Part shown: in pieces, positions 1 to 8,451 of the stretch
Layout of the letters: each line of letters opens with the position of its first letter
How positions within the stretch are numbered: the stretch's first letter is position 1
Assembly: GCF_052065355.1 (NCBI RefSeq)
Contig: NZ_JBQHUF010000001.1
Span: 463,878 to 527,877 of the forward strand
Source of the DNA: Flavonifractor sp052065355
Lineage (GTDB): Bacteria > Bacillota > Clostridia > Oscillospirales > Oscillospiraceae
DNA: 64,000 nucleotides
Direction: 5' to 3'
Position numbers and translations under genes: made by a program
The notes under the pieces: generated by a model
The model's database searches: none
Seen by the model: only the letters and a program-made list of their open reading frames with translations
What the model was told of the DNA's origin: nothing

Positions 1-1
1 T

Positions 2-190
2 ACCGGATTAGCCGTGGGGGCAGTGCTGTTTCTGCTGCTGCTCACCATCGGCGCGCTTTTCTTTGAGACAATGGAACTGCAGGCGGGCGGGATCGGTCTG
101 CTGTGCGGCGGCCTTTGCGGTGGGGCGGCTGCCGGCCTGCTGGGCGGCGGAAAAGGAAAGCCGGCCCGGAAAAAACACAGAAAGCGTTGA
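2..190 (+). CDS. C-terminal part of a small membrane protein, TIGR04086-like
   Basis: The reading frame is open from the window edge and ends at TGA 188-190, giving the last 62 residues. It shows a hydrophobic helix (AVGAVLFLLLLTIGALFF), then a Gly/Ala/Leu-rich segment and a very basic tail (KPARKKHRKR), so it is probably an inner-membrane protein with its C-terminus in the cytoplasm. In Clostridia a TIGR04086 family membrane protein (YrzE-like) commonly sits immediately upstream of the SCIFF gene, and the position here fits. The function of that family is unknown. The N-terminus lies outside the window, so the family call rests on context and hydropathy only. Confidence 0.6.
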   Translation, partial: TGLAVGAVLFLLLLTIGALFFETMELQAGGIGLLCGGLCGGAAAGLLGGGKGKPARKKHRKR

Positions 191-215
191 AATCTGGCTG
201 TTCCTGTGTTATAAT
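187..215 (+). promoter_or_regulatory. Sigma-A-type promoter of scfA
   Basis: TTGAAA at 187-192 and TATAAT at 210-215 are separated by exactly 17 bp, 33 bp upstream of the scfA start. The -35 box overlaps the stop codon of the upstream gene, so scfA has its own promoter. Confidence 0.75.
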
Positions 216-248
216 ACCCACAACCTTTGTTTGGGGAGGGAAATCAAA

Positions 249-389
249 ATGAAGCATGTGAAGACGCTCAACGGCGCGACTTTGAAGAAGAGCGCCGCCC
301 ACGGCGGCTGCGGCGAGTGCCAGACCTCCTGCCAGTCCGCCTGTAAGACCTCTTGCACTGTGGCCAACCAGAAGTGCGAGAACCAGTAA
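249..389 (+). CDS. scfA: Six-cysteine ranthipeptide precursor SCIFF
   Basis: A 46-residue peptide with a leader rich in Lys and a C-terminal block containing six cysteines (GGC, GEC, TSC, SAC, TSC, QKC) interleaved with Ser/Thr. This matches SCIFF (six cysteines in forty-five residues), the near-universal ranthipeptide of Clostridia whose cysteines are linked by thioether bonds to nearby residues by the neighbouring radical SAM enzyme. The start is ATG 249, preceded by GGGAGGG. The maturase gene follows 68 bp downstream. The biological role of mature SCIFF is not settled; roles in quorum-type signalling have been proposed for related peptides. Confidence 0.95.
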   Translation: MKHVKTLNGATLKKSAAHGGCGECQTSCQSACKTSCTVANQKCENQ

Positions 390-402
390 AAAAACAGGGG
401 AA

Positions 403-429
403 AGGGTGGGTGAACAGCCCACCTTTTTC
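403..429 (+). terminator. Attenuating hairpin between scfA and scfB
   Basis: GGTGGG (405-410) pairs with CCCACC (418-423) and is followed by TTTTT. Lying between the peptide gene and its maturase, it would let the abundant precursor be made in excess of the enzyme. It is a short stem, so read-through is expected. Confidence 0.6.
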
Positions 430-457
430 TATGCCCTGAGGAAGGAATAAAAAAGTT

Positions 458-1837
458 ATGGTACATACCTTTCGGAGCCTCGGCGTCAATGTAGCCGTGG
501 ATGTGAACAGCGGCGCCGTCCATGTGCTGGACGGGCTGATGTATGACCTGCTTACCGCGCTGGCGGAGCGGGATGAAAACGGCGCCCTCTTGAGTGGTCC
601 GCTGCCGGCCGAGCTTTCGGCACTGCTGCCTCAGCACGACCCCGCCGCCCTTGCCGACGCCTGGGAGGAGCTGGGTGAGCTGAAGGCCCAGGGCCTTCTG
701 TTTGAGGAAGACGATTATATCGACCGAGAGAAAGCCGCTTCCATGCAGCAGCAGGCCCTGGTGAAGGCCCTCTGCCTGCATGTTTCCCACGACTGTAACC
801 TGCGGTGCAAGTACTGCTTTGCCTCCACTGGCGATTTTGGTACCGGCAAGCGGATGACGATGGATGTGGAGACCGCCAAGAAGGCCATTGACTTCGTCAT
901 CGCTAAGTCCGGCAACCGCCGCAACATTGAAGTGGACTTTTTCGGCGGGGAGCCGCTGATGGCCATGGACACCGTCAAGGCCACCGTAGAATACGCCCGC
1001 TCTATTGAGAAAGAGCACAACAAGTGCTTCCGCTTCACCATCACCACCAACGGCGTGCTGCTCAATGACGAGAACATTGAGTACATCAACCGGGAAATGT
1101 CCAACGCAGTGCTCTCTCTGGATGGCCGGAAGGAGGTCAATGATGACCTGCGTCCCACCGTCAATGGCAAGGGTTCCTATGATGTGATCGTGCCCAAGTT
1201 CAAGAAGCTGATCGAAGGGCGGGGCACCAAGGATTATTACCTGCGCGGCACCTTCACCCGGTTCCACAAGGACTTTGCCGAGGACGTAAAGGCCCTTGCA
1301 GCTATCGGCAAGCATGTGTCTGTGGAACCTGTGGTAGGGAAGGAGGACGATCCCTACGCGCTCCAGGAGGCCGACCTGCCTGAGCTGAAGGCGGAGTACG
1401 AGCGTTTGGCTGAGTACCTGAAGGATCACCCGGAGACCAACTTCTTCCACTTTAACGTGGACCTGGCCCAGGGCCCCTGTGTCATCAAGCGCCTGCGGGG
1501 CTGCGGAGCCGGCTGCGAATATGTGGCCGTTACCCCCGACGGAGATATCTATCCCTGCCATCAGTTTGTGGGCAACGAGGACTATAAGCTGGGTAACGTG
1601 TTTGACGGCACCTTCAATAAAGACCTCTCCGGTCAGTTTGCTGCCCTGAACATCTACACCAGGGAGGAGTGTTCCCGCTGCTGGGCCCGTTTCTATTGCT
1701 CCGGTGGCTGCTCTGCCTCTAACCTGCTTGTCAACGGCGACATAAAGCATCCCCATAAAGTAGGCTGTGAATTGGAGCGCAAGCGTCTGGAATGCGCGAT
1801 CGCCCTGCGAGCTATTGCCGCAGGCATGGCTGAGTAA
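458..1837 (+). CDS. scfB: SCIFF radical SAM maturase
   Basis: A 459-residue radical SAM/SPASM enzyme that installs thioether crosslinks in SCIFF. The N-terminal ~90 residues resemble the RiPP recognition element region that binds the leader peptide. The SAM-cluster motif CNLRCKYC is at residues 113-120 (C113, C117, C120), followed by the conserved FFGGEPL segment. The C-terminal third contains the many cysteines expected for two auxiliary [4Fe-4S] clusters (CGAGCEY, YPCHQF, CSRCWARFYCSGGC). Length and order agree with the family. It lies directly downstream of scfA, separated by an attenuator hairpin. The start ATG 458 follows GGAAGGAA. Confidence 0.95.
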   Translation: MVHTFRSLGVNVAVDVNSGAVHVLDGLMYDLLTALAERDENGALLSGPLPAELSALLPQHDPAALADAWEELGELKAQGLLFEEDDYIDREKAASMQQQALVKALCLHVSHDCNLRCKYCFASTGDFGTGKRMTMDVETAKKAIDFVIAKSGNRRNIEVDFFGGEPLMAMDTVKATVEYARSIEKEHNKCFRFTITTNGVLLNDENIEYINREMSNAVLSLDGRKEVNDDLRPTVNGKGSYDVIVPKFKKLIEGRGTKDYYLRGTFTRFHKDFAEDVKALAAIGKHVSVEPVVGKEDDPYALQEADLPELKAEYERLAEYLKDHPETNFFHFNVDLAQGPCVIKRLRGCGAGCEYVAVTPDGDIYPCHQFVGNEDYKLGNVFDGTFNKDLSGQFAALNIYTREECSRCWARFYCSGGCSASNLLVNGDIKHPHKVGCELERKRLECAIALRAIAAGMAE

Positions 1838-2150
1838 CCTATACAGAATGTAATTATACAAAACGTAATCACGCGAGGCAGTACATTCCATATATATGCC
1901 GTCGAAAATGGTCAAAACACTAGATATTGAGCTAGAGATCGGCGTGTTGAATGGCACGCCGATCTCTTTAGTGCACACAGTTTACATAATTAAGTAAACA
2001 TAAAACTTTGGCATAATAGACAAAATTCATCTTTTTCTTTAAGAGTTCTTGCACAAGAGGCGTAGGTAAGATATAGTAATATAAAACTGGGTGCGCTTTC
2101 CGGTTCTTGCCGCTCCTGTACAGGCATAAACTGCCTGGGGGTGAGACATC
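1838..2150. other. Intergenic region with one hairpin and one candidate promoter
   Basis: This 313-bp gap is AT-rich compared with its neighbours. It holds a 12-bp perfect stem (GAGATCGGCGTG at 1935-1946 with CACGCCGATCTC at 1955-1966) followed only by TTTA, which could end scfB transcripts. A promoter-like TTGCAC (2049-2054), 17 bp, TATAGT (2072-2077) precedes spoIIM. I see no gene in it and no convincing sigma-E signature. Confidence 0.5.
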
Positions 2151-2783
2151 ATGCGCAGAGCCGTTGGAGGCACCTGGAATGTACCGGAGGAGCGGATCTT
2201 ACCCGCTCTGGCGGTCTTATCAGTTAGTTTTTTACTGGGAGGGCTTGCGGGCTGTCTCATGTCCACCTTCGTGGGAGGGGCCGGGCAAGAGAGTCTGAAA
2301 GCTTATCTGGAGCATTTTCTCAGCACAGCCCAAAGCAGCGGAGCTGCCGCGCCGGGATTGGCCGTCCAGTTATGGGATATTCTGCGCTGGCCAGGGCTGG
2401 CGCTTCTGCTGGGTTTTACGGCACTGGGTGTGTTGGGCCTGCCGCTTTTATTTGCGGCCCGTGGTTTCCTTCTTGCGTTTTCTATCGCCGCTTTTGTACG
2501 GGTGTTCGGCAGTGCCGGATGCCTGCTGGCCTTTTTGGTGTTCGGTGTGGGCGGCGGTTTTTCAGTTCCGGCACTCTTTGTGTTGGGTGTACAGAGCCTG
2601 ACGGCGTCAAGAAGCTTGGCAAGCCGTTTTCTGGGAGAGGGTAAAGCACCATCTCCCTATGGAAAGGCTTATTTTCTGCGCTGCGGCGGCTGTGCGGCAG
2701 TGCTATGTGTGTGTGTCGTTTTGGAACGCTTCGCTGTGCCGGCCCTGGTGTCGGGAACAGCGGGGTTTTTGATGGGCAGATAG
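2151..2783 (+). CDS. spoIIM: Stage II sporulation protein M-like membrane protein
   Basis: A 210-residue integral membrane protein with about five hydrophobic segments and the SpoIIM/DUF95 layout: an early membrane helix, a soluble loop around residues 45-75 (ESLKAYLEHFLSTAQ), then several Gly-rich helices (LGVLGLPLLFAARGFLLAFS and FGVGGGFSVPALFVLGVQ). SpoIIM works with SpoIID and SpoIIP in peptidoglycan degradation and engulfment during sporulation. Placement just upstream of xerD matches the spoIIM-xerD neighbourhood known from Bacillus subtilis. Start ATG 2151 follows a GGGGGTGAG site. The family is divergent in sequence, so identification rests on topology, size and synteny. Confidence 0.75.
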   Translation: MRRAVGGTWNVPEERILPALAVLSVSFLLGGLAGCLMSTFVGGAGQESLKAYLEHFLSTAQSSGAAAPGLAVQLWDILRWPGLALLLGFTALGVLGLPLLFAARGFLLAFSIAAFVRVFGSAGCLLAFLVFGVGGGFSVPALFVLGVQSLTASRSLASRFLGEGKAPSPYGKAYFLRCGGCAAVLCVCVVLERFAVPALVSGTAGFLMGR

Positions 2784-2808
2784 AGAAACGTGAGAAGGTG
2801 TTGGACAG

Positions 2809-3687
2809 ATGGAGTATCTGGCAGAATATGAACGGTATTTGAAAGAAGATAAAAAGGCCCTGCCCAATACGCTCAGTTCCTATTTGCGGGACATCCGGCA
2901 ATATATGGCCTGGCTGACAAGCGAGGGCCTGACCCCAGAGCAGGCGGCACAGAGCGATGTGGAGGGCTATATCCGCAGCTTGAGTGCCAAGGGAAAATCT
3001 GCCGCTACGGTGACCCGCTCGCTGGCATCGCTGAAATCGTTTTATACGTATCTGCTGGGGGAGGGCGTGGTAATCGTCAACCCGGCCAAAGGTCTGACGC
3101 CCGCCAAGGTGGAGCGTAAGCTGCCCCATATCCTGACCGCCAAAGAGGTAGAGTTGTTTTTGGAACAGCCAGACGCCTCCGACGCAAAGGGCTGCCGGGA
3201 CCGGGCCATGCTGGAGCTGCTGTATGCCACTGGCATCCGGGTATCAGAACTGATCGGACTGGATCTGGACAATGTCAATCTGTCTGCCTGCTTTATCCGG
3301 TGTACCAGTCACGGTAAGGAACGCATCATACCCTTGTATCCCGCCGCAGTAAAGGCCCTTCAGGATTATCTGGATCACGTCCGGCCTCAGGTTATTGAGC
3401 ACCCTGACGAAAAGGCCCTGTTTGTCAATATGAACGGAGAGCGAATGAGTCGCCAGGGTTTTTGGAAGATCATCAAGCACTACCAGGAGACGGCGGGAAT
3501 CCAGAAGGACATTACCCCTCACACCCTGCGGCACTCATTTGCAGCCCATCTGCTGGAGAATGGCGCGGATCTTCACTCTATCCAGGAGATGCTGGGTCAC
3601 GCGGATATCTCGTCTACCCAGATTTATGCTCAATTAGTTAATCAGAAGCTGAAAGACGTCTACAACAAAGCCCATCCCAGAGCTTAA
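2809..3687 (+). CDS. xerD: Site-specific tyrosine recombinase XerD
   Basis: A 292-residue tyrosine recombinase. The N-terminal SAM-like core-binding domain (residues ~1-85) is followed by the catalytic domain with R144 (ATGIRVSEL), K170, H238 and R241 (TPHTLRHSF), H264 (MLGHADISST) and the nucleophile Y273 (QIYAQL). It resolves chromosome dimers at dif with XerC; a XerC-like partner is encoded at 60706-61713 in this window. It follows spoIIM by 25 bp, so the two are probably co-transcribed. A strong terminator ends the unit. Confidence 0.93.
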   Translation: MEYLAEYERYLKEDKKALPNTLSSYLRDIRQYMAWLTSEGLTPEQAAQSDVEGYIRSLSAKGKSAATVTRSLASLKSFYTYLLGEGVVIVNPAKGLTPAKVERKLPHILTAKEVELFLEQPDASDAKGCRDRAMLELLYATGIRVSELIGLDLDNVNLSACFIRCTSHGKERIIPLYPAAVKALQDYLDHVRPQVIEHPDEKALFVNMNGERMSRQGFWKIIKHYQETAGIQKDITPHTLRHSFAAHLLENGADLHSIQEMLGHADISSTQIYAQLVNQKLKDVYNKAHPRA

Positions 3688-3726
3688 AACGAAGGCCGGC
3701 GCATAACAGCGCCGGCCTTCGTTTGT
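3688..3726 (+). terminator. Rho-independent terminator after xerD
   Basis: A perfect 15-bp stem (AACGAAGGCCGGCGC with GCGCCGGCCTTCGTT), loop ATAACA, followed by a short T-rich stretch. It starts within 1 bp of the xerD stop codon. Confidence 0.85.
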
Positions 3727-3729
3727 GTC

Positions 3730-3758
3730 TTGCGCCAGGTGAACGGCCGTGGTAAAAT
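3730..3758 (+). promoter_or_regulatory. Promoter of the ruv-glmM operon
   Basis: TTGCGC (3730-3735) and TAAAAT (3753-3758), spaced 17 bp, lie just after the xerD terminator and 35 bp before ruvC. No SOS-type LexA box was evident to me in this gap. Confidence 0.6.
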
Positions 3759-3793
3759 AAATTCTGTATGGACAGAGGAGGGGAGCCGAGATT

Positions 3794-4327
3794 ATGCTAA
3801 TTTTAGGGATCGATCCCGGCTTTGCCATCGTAGGCTTTGGCCTGGTGGATGCTGCGGCTGGCCGACAGCGACTGGTGCAGTGCGGCGCCATTACCACTCC
3901 GGCTGGAGAACGCCTGCCCGCCCGGCTGAAGCAGATCTCAGACGATATGGACCTGTTGCTTGAACAGTTTCGGCCAGAAGCCATGGCAATTGAGGAACTG
4001 TTCTTCAATAACAACATCACCACCGGTATTGGTGTGGCTCAGGCCAGGGGGGTGCTCCTGCTGGCAGCAGAGCGCCACGGAATACCCATCTATGAGTATT
4101 CCCCCAGCCAGGTCAAACAGGCGGTGGTGGGCTACGGCAAAGCGGAAAAGCGACAGGTCATGGACATGACAAAGCGTTTGCTGAATCTGAAAGCGGTACC
4201 GAAGCCGGATGATGCGGCCGATGCGGTGGCCATCGCACTGTGCCACGCCCGGTCCTTTACCTCCCGCATGCAGAGCCCTGACGCCGCCCGGCCGGGCAGC
4301 GGTCGGTACGCGGTACATCAAGACTAG
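3794..4327 (+). CDS. ruvC: Holliday junction resolvase RuvC
   Basis: A 177-residue RNase H-fold nuclease that cuts Holliday junctions moved by RuvAB. The four acidic metal ligands are visible: D7 (GIDPGF), E67/E68 (AIEELFF), and D140 and D143 in the KPDDAADAVAIA segment. It is the first gene of a ruvC-ruvA-x-ruvB-x-glmM run with 11-12 bp gaps. Start ATG 3794 is preceded by GAGGGGAG. The C-terminal ~20 residues (RPGSGRYAVHQD) extend slightly past the usual fold end. Confidence 0.95.
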   Translation: MLILGIDPGFAIVGFGLVDAAAGRQRLVQCGAITTPAGERLPARLKQISDDMDLLLEQFRPEAMAIEELFFNNNITTGIGVAQARGVLLLAAERHGIPIYEYSPSQVKQAVVGYGKAEKRQVMDMTKRLLNLKAVPKPDDAADAVAIALCHARSFTSRMQSPDAARPGSGRYAVHQD

Positions 4328-4338
4328 GAGTTTATCGT

Positions 4339-4944
4339 ATGTTTTACTATGTGAACGGAACGGTGGCCCACACCGCGCCCTATCTGGCGGTCATCGACTG
4401 CGGCGGGGTGGGCTATGCCTGCCGCACTACTAACAATACCCTGGCCCGTTTGAAAAAAGGGGAGAGCGCCAAGCTCTATACTCACCTGAACGTCCGTGAG
4501 GACGCTATGGAACTCTATGGCTTTGCCACTGAAAATGAACTCAACTGTTTCCAGCTGCTCATTTCGGTATCCGGCGTGGGCCCCAAGGCGGCTATCTCTA
4601 TTCTGTCCGCCGCCACCCCGGAATCCCTAGCCATGAGCATCATCACCGGGGACGAAAAGGCCCTCACTGTGGCCCAGGGCATTGGTAAGAAGATTGCGCA
4701 GCGCATCATTCTGGAACTGAAGGATAAGCTGGCCAAAGGTCAGATTAGCCCTGGCGGCGAGGCCTATGGTGGCACTGGAGTCACCGTTATCCCGGAAAAC
4801 AAGTCCTCCGAGGCCGCCGCAGCCCTGGCGGTGCTGGGCTACTCCCAAACCGAGATTGGTATGGCCCTCAAGGGCATCGATCTGGAGGCTCTGAGCCTGG
4901 AGGAGATCATCAAGCAGGCACTGAAGAAAATGGTGAAAGGATAG
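4339..4944 (+). CDS. ruvA: Holliday junction branch migration protein RuvA
   Basis: A 201-residue protein with three RuvA parts: an OB-fold N-terminus (MFYYVNGTVAH... to ~residue 62), a central helix-hairpin-helix DNA-binding domain (VSGVGPKAAISIL and GIGKKIAQRIILELKDKL), and a C-terminal UBA-like domain (AAAALAVLGYSQTEI) that contacts RuvB. It forms tetramers holding the four-way junction in a square-planar form. It lies between ruvC and a hypothetical gene, in the same operon. Confidence 0.95.
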   Translation: MFYYVNGTVAHTAPYLAVIDCGGVGYACRTTNNTLARLKKGESAKLYTHLNVREDAMELYGFATENELNCFQLLISVSGVGPKAAISILSAATPESLAMSIITGDEKALTVAQGIGKKIAQRIILELKDKLAKGQISPGGEAYGGTGVTVIPENKSSEAAAALAVLGYSQTEIGMALKGIDLEALSLEEIIKQALKKMVKG

Positions 4945-4955
4945 GGAGGAGCGGT

Positions 4956-5606
4956 ATGTCCAAGCTGGAGCGGCATCTTACCGGCAATTTTGATGATCTG
5001 CTGGCGTATCTCCATACCGGCATCCTCAACGGAAGCACCTCGGCCAGCTATGAAGAAGGCAGCGACTACAGCGGCACGGATTTCCGCTGCGCTGTCCGGG
5101 TGTATGAGCGGTACAGTTTCGTCGGCGGCAACCGGGTGAGTTTGAGCCTGACCCTGGTGGGACAGGGGGACCAGATCTTCCTGTCAGCCATTACCTCCGG
5201 CGGCAGCCAAGCTGTACTCTTCAAAATCAATACTCTGGGAGAGAAATCCTTTCTGGATCAGACAGCAGAGCTACTGGACAGTTGGCAGCCAACTCCCGAT
5301 CCCTCAAAGGCAGCTGGAGAACAAGCAGAAAAGCGCCCATGTCCCTGCTGCGGCAACTACACCTTGTGCACAGAGTCGCCGGGTAGTTATCAGCTCTGTC
5401 CGGTCTGCCGTTGGATCGATGACCCCTGGTCAACGGAACATCCGGAAGAAGTCGGTGACTATAACGAGGTTGCTCTGGAAGCAGCCCGCCGAAACTATCA
5501 GATATTTGGCACCTGTACCGAGGACAGGCGCAGTCAGGGCCGCCCGCCGGAGCCCGAGGAGCTTCCGGAGATCTATCTGCGAATAAACGCCCCCACAGAG
5601 CAATGA
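4956..5606 (+). CDS. DUF6054-like domain fused to a CPCC cysteine-rich domain
   Basis: A 216-residue soluble protein of unknown function inserted between ruvA and ruvB. Residues ~1-110 look like a DUF6054-type alpha/beta domain (start MSKLERHLTGNFDDLL, end FLDQTAELLDSW). Residues ~127-190 form a CPCC domain: CPCCGNYTL, then CPVCRWIDDPW, two CxxC knuckles likely to bind zinc. A Pro/Ala linker joins them. Each half is usually a separate small protein in Firmicutes, so the fusion is notable. The 11-bp gaps on both sides show co-transcription with ruv genes. No catalytic residues are apparent. Confidence 0.75.
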   Translation: MSKLERHLTGNFDDLLAYLHTGILNGSTSASYEEGSDYSGTDFRCAVRVYERYSFVGGNRVSLSLTLVGQGDQIFLSAITSGGSQAVLFKINTLGEKSFLDQTAELLDSWQPTPDPSKAAGEQAEKRPCPCCGNYTLCTESPGSYQLCPVCRWIDDPWSTEHPEEVGDYNEVALEAARRNYQIFGTCTEDRRSQGRPPEPEELPEIYLRINAPTEQ

Positions 5607-5618
5607 GGAAGTGAGACT

Positions 5619-6674
5619 TTGAGCATCGCATTTTCTGAAGATGGGTTTGAAACGGAAGAGCCTCTGGTGACCACCTCCCTTACCCGGGATGATGAGAACG
5701 AGGGTTCTCTGCGGCCCAAAACATTAAACGAATATATCGGCCAGCAAAAGGCCAAAGGTAATCTGGAGGTATTCATCCAGGCGGCCAAGATGCGCAACGA
5801 GCCCCTGGACCACGTCCTGCTCCATGGCCCTCCGGGCCTGGGCAAGACCACGCTGTCCAATATCATTGCCAATGAGATGGGGGTCAACATTCGCATTACC
5901 TCCGGCCCCGCCATTGAGAAGCCGGGGGATCTGGCGGCCCTGCTCACCAACCTGAATGAGAACGACATTCTCTTCGTGGATGAGATCCACCGGCTCAACC
6001 GCTCGGTGGAGGAGATCCTGTATCCCGCCATGGAGGACTTTGCCATCGACATCATCATTGGCAAAGGGCCCTCTGCCAACTCCATTCGGCTGGATCTGCC
6101 CAAGTTCACTCTCATCGGCGCTACCACCCGGGCCGGTCAGCTTTCCGCGCCGCTTCGGGACCGATTCGGCGTGACCCTGCGTTTGGAGCTCTACACCCCG
6201 GAGGAACTGGCGCTTATCGTTACCCGGTCGGCGGGGATTCTGGATGTGCCCATTGAGGCAGACGGAGCCATGGAGATCGCCAAGCGCAGCCGCGGCACGC
6301 CCCGTATCGCCAACCGAATGCTGCGCCGCGTCCGAGACTTCGCTCAGGTGAAAGCAGGAGGCGTCATTACCCGGGATGTGGCAGACGCCGCACTCACAGC
6401 TCTGGAGGTAGACCACCTGGGGCTGGATGCCATCGACCGCCGGATGCTCTCCAGCATCATTGCGCACTATGGCGGCGGCCCGGTGGGATTGGAGACCCTG
6501 GCGGCCACCATCAATGAAGAAGCGGTCACTCTGGAGGACGTGTATGAGCCTTATCTGATGCAGATGGGTTTCCTTACCCGTACCCCCCGTGGCCGGTGCG
6601 TTACTAGACGTGCCTATGAACATCTGGGCCTGCCCGTCCCTGGCGGTGCCGGTATGGAGCAGCTCAGCCTGTAA
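5619..6674 (+). CDS. ruvB: Holliday junction helicase RuvB
   Basis: A 351-residue AAA+ ATPase, the motor of RuvAB branch migration. Walker A GPPGLGKTT is at residues 70-78, Walker B is FVDEIHRL, sensor 1 lies in LIGATTRAG, and the arginine-finger region is around APLRDRFG. The C-terminal winged helix ends with TPRGRCVTRRAYEHLG. Translation starts at TTG 5619 behind GAGGAAGTGAG, 12 bp after the upstream stop. Length and motifs are standard. Confidence 0.95.
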   Translation: MSIAFSEDGFETEEPLVTTSLTRDDENEGSLRPKTLNEYIGQQKAKGNLEVFIQAAKMRNEPLDHVLLHGPPGLGKTTLSNIIANEMGVNIRITSGPAIEKPGDLAALLTNLNENDILFVDEIHRLNRSVEEILYPAMEDFAIDIIIGKGPSANSIRLDLPKFTLIGATTRAGQLSAPLRDRFGVTLRLELYTPEELALIVTRSAGILDVPIEADGAMEIAKRSRGTPRIANRMLRRVRDFAQVKAGGVITRDVADAALTALEVDHLGLDAIDRRMLSSIIAHYGGGPVGLETLAATINEEAVTLEDVYEPYLMQMGFLTRTPRGRCVTRRAYEHLGLPVPGGAGMEQLSL

Positions 6675-6687
6675 GGGGACGCATGTG

Positions 6688-7065
6688 ATGGGCTTTTGGA
6701 TCTTCTGCCTGGCCATGAATCTGCTGATACCTGTTATCATGCTGGCTTTCGGTTGGCTTTTTCAAAAAAAGCCTCCCCGCCGGATCAACGGCGTTTACGG
6801 TTATCGCACAGTCCGCTCCATGAAAAACGAGGAAACCTGGCTTTTTGCGCACAAGATCTGCGGCAGGCTGTGGTTCCGGTTGGGCGTGATTCTGCTGCCG
6901 GTAAGCGCATGCGCTATGCTGCCTGTCATGGGTCAGAGCGTCGATACCGTAGGCATCTGGTGCTGTGTGGTGGCGGCTGTTCAGCTTGCAGTATTGGTCG
7001 GCAGCATTTTTCCGGTGGAACAAGCTTTGAAACGAACTTTTGATGACTTCGGAAGAAAGAGGTAA
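6688..7065 (+). CDS. SdpI-family small membrane protein
   Basis: A 125-residue protein with about three transmembrane helices (residues ~2-22, 57-77, 90-108) and the SdpI/YhfL signature GYRTVRSMKNEETWLFAHKI between helices 1 and 2. SdpI of B. subtilis gives immunity to the SDP cannibalism toxin, but most family members are uncharacterised. I chose ATG 6688, which follows AAGGGGAC. The frame is open further upstream into ruvB but has no ribosome site there. It sits 6 bp ahead of glmM, within the ruv operon. Confidence 0.75.
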   Translation: MGFWIFCLAMNLLIPVIMLAFGWLFQKKPPRRINGVYGYRTVRSMKNEETWLFAHKICGRLWFRLGVILLPVSACAMLPVMGQSVDTVGIWCCVVAAVQLAVLVGSIFPVEQALKRTFDDFGRKR

Positions 7066-7071
7066 TTAAAT

Positions 7072-8424
7072 ATGGGTAAATTGTTTGGAACCGACGGCAT
7101 CCGCGGAGTAGTTAACGCCGGCCTGGACGCGGAACTGGCTTTTCAGGTAGGTCTGGCGGCCGCCTATGTGATGCAGCAGGAAAAAGGGGAGGGGCAGCCT
7201 CGCTTTGCCATTGGCAAGGATACCCGTATCTCCTCTGACCTGCTGGAAGGTGCTCTGATCGCTGGCCTTTGCTCCGCAGGTGCCGACGTGCTCCATCTGG
7301 GCGTGATCCCCACTCCCGCTGTGGCCTGGGTGACGGTGGACAGCGGCTGTGATGCCGGCATCGTTATCTCCGCTTCCCACAATCCTTTCGAGCACAACGG
7401 CATTAAGATCTTCAACGGCCAGGGCTTCAAGCTCTCCGACGAGCTGGAAGGGAAGATCGAAGACATCATCCTCAACAAGGTAGCCGTGCCCCGCAAGACC
7501 GCCGGTGAAATCGGCCGGGTGGTGTACGCCGACCAGAAGGAGAGCCAGGATTACATTGACTACCTGGTGTCTACCATTGATTCCGACCTGTCTGGCCTGA
7601 AGATCCTGGTGGACTGTGCCAACGGCGCCTCCTCCGCCACCGCCGGACGGCTGTTTGACAGCTTTGAGGACCTTCACGCCGACATTATCAACGCCGATCC
7701 TGATGGTGTGAACATCAACAACGGCTGCGGCTCTACTCATCTGGACGGTCTGAAATCCATGGTGACGGCAGGGAAGTACGACCTCGGCATTGCCTTTGAC
7801 GGAGACGCCGACCGCTGCCTGATGGTGGACGAGACCGGCGAGGAGATCGACGGTGATCAGGTCATCGCCGCCTGCGGCCTGGAGCTGATGGGGAAGGGCA
7901 AGCTGCCCGGCAACGCCATCGTAGGCACTGTTATGAGCAATCTGGGCCTGCATGTGTTCTGCCGGGAGCACGGCATGGAGCTGTTCTGCACCAGCGTGGG
8001 CGACCGAAACGTGCTCGAAAAGATGGAGGAGTGCGGCTATGTCCTGGGTGGTGAGCAGTCCGGCCATACCATTTTCCGCAAGTACGCCACTACCGGTGAT
8101 GGCCAGCTTACTGCGCTGCAGTTCTTGGCGCTGCTCCATCGCTCGGGCAAGAAGGCCTCCCAGCTGGTGGAGGGCTGCAAGCGCTATCCTCAGGTACTGA
8201 TCAATGTGCCTGTGGCCGATAAGGCCAAGAAAGAGGCTATCATGGCCGCCCAGGAGATTAAGGAGGCAGTGGCTCAGCAGGAGGCCGCTCTGGCTGGTTC
8301 CGGCCGGGTTCTGGTACGCCCCTCCGGCACGGAAGCCCTGATCCGGGTGATGGTAGAGGCGAGCAGCCAGGCGGATGCACAGAAAATTGCAGAGTGCTTG
8401 GCAAATGTGATAAAAAATTACTGA
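7072..8424 (+). CDS. glmM: Phosphoglucosamine mutase
   Basis: A 450-residue alpha-D-phosphohexomutase converting glucosamine-6-phosphate to glucosamine-1-phosphate for UDP-GlcNAc and peptidoglycan synthesis. The phosphoserine loop is ISASHNPFEHNG (S102 is phosphorylated), the Mg-binding loop is FDGDADRCLM, and the sugar-recognition loop is GGEQSGH. The phosphate-binding RPSGTEALIRVMVE is near the C-terminus. It is the last gene of the ruv operon; the next gene has its own consensus promoter 27 bp after the stop. Confidence 0.95.
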   Translation: MGKLFGTDGIRGVVNAGLDAELAFQVGLAAAYVMQQEKGEGQPRFAIGKDTRISSDLLEGALIAGLCSAGADVLHLGVIPTPAVAWVTVDSGCDAGIVISASHNPFEHNGIKIFNGQGFKLSDELEGKIEDIILNKVAVPRKTAGEIGRVVYADQKESQDYIDYLVSTIDSDLSGLKILVDCANGASSATAGRLFDSFEDLHADIINADPDGVNINNGCGSTHLDGLKSMVTAGKYDLGIAFDGDADRCLMVDETGEEIDGDQVIAACGLELMGKGKLPGNAIVGTVMSNLGLHVFCREHGMELFCTSVGDRNVLEKMEECGYVLGGEQSGHTIFRKYATTGDGQLTALQFLALLHRSGKKASQLVEGCKRYPQVLINVPVADKAKKEAIMAAQEIKEAVAQQEAALAGSGRVLVRPSGTEALIRVMVEASSQADAQKIAECLANVIKNY

Positions 8425-8451
8425 GCATTTGGAAATATTTTTCGTTAATGC

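Noticed and set aside
209..1978. A 589-residue open frame on the minus strand antisense to scfB
   Set aside because: It is a shadow of the GC-rich scfA/scfB coding frames; the plus-strand proteins carry clear family motifs and the antisense product does not.
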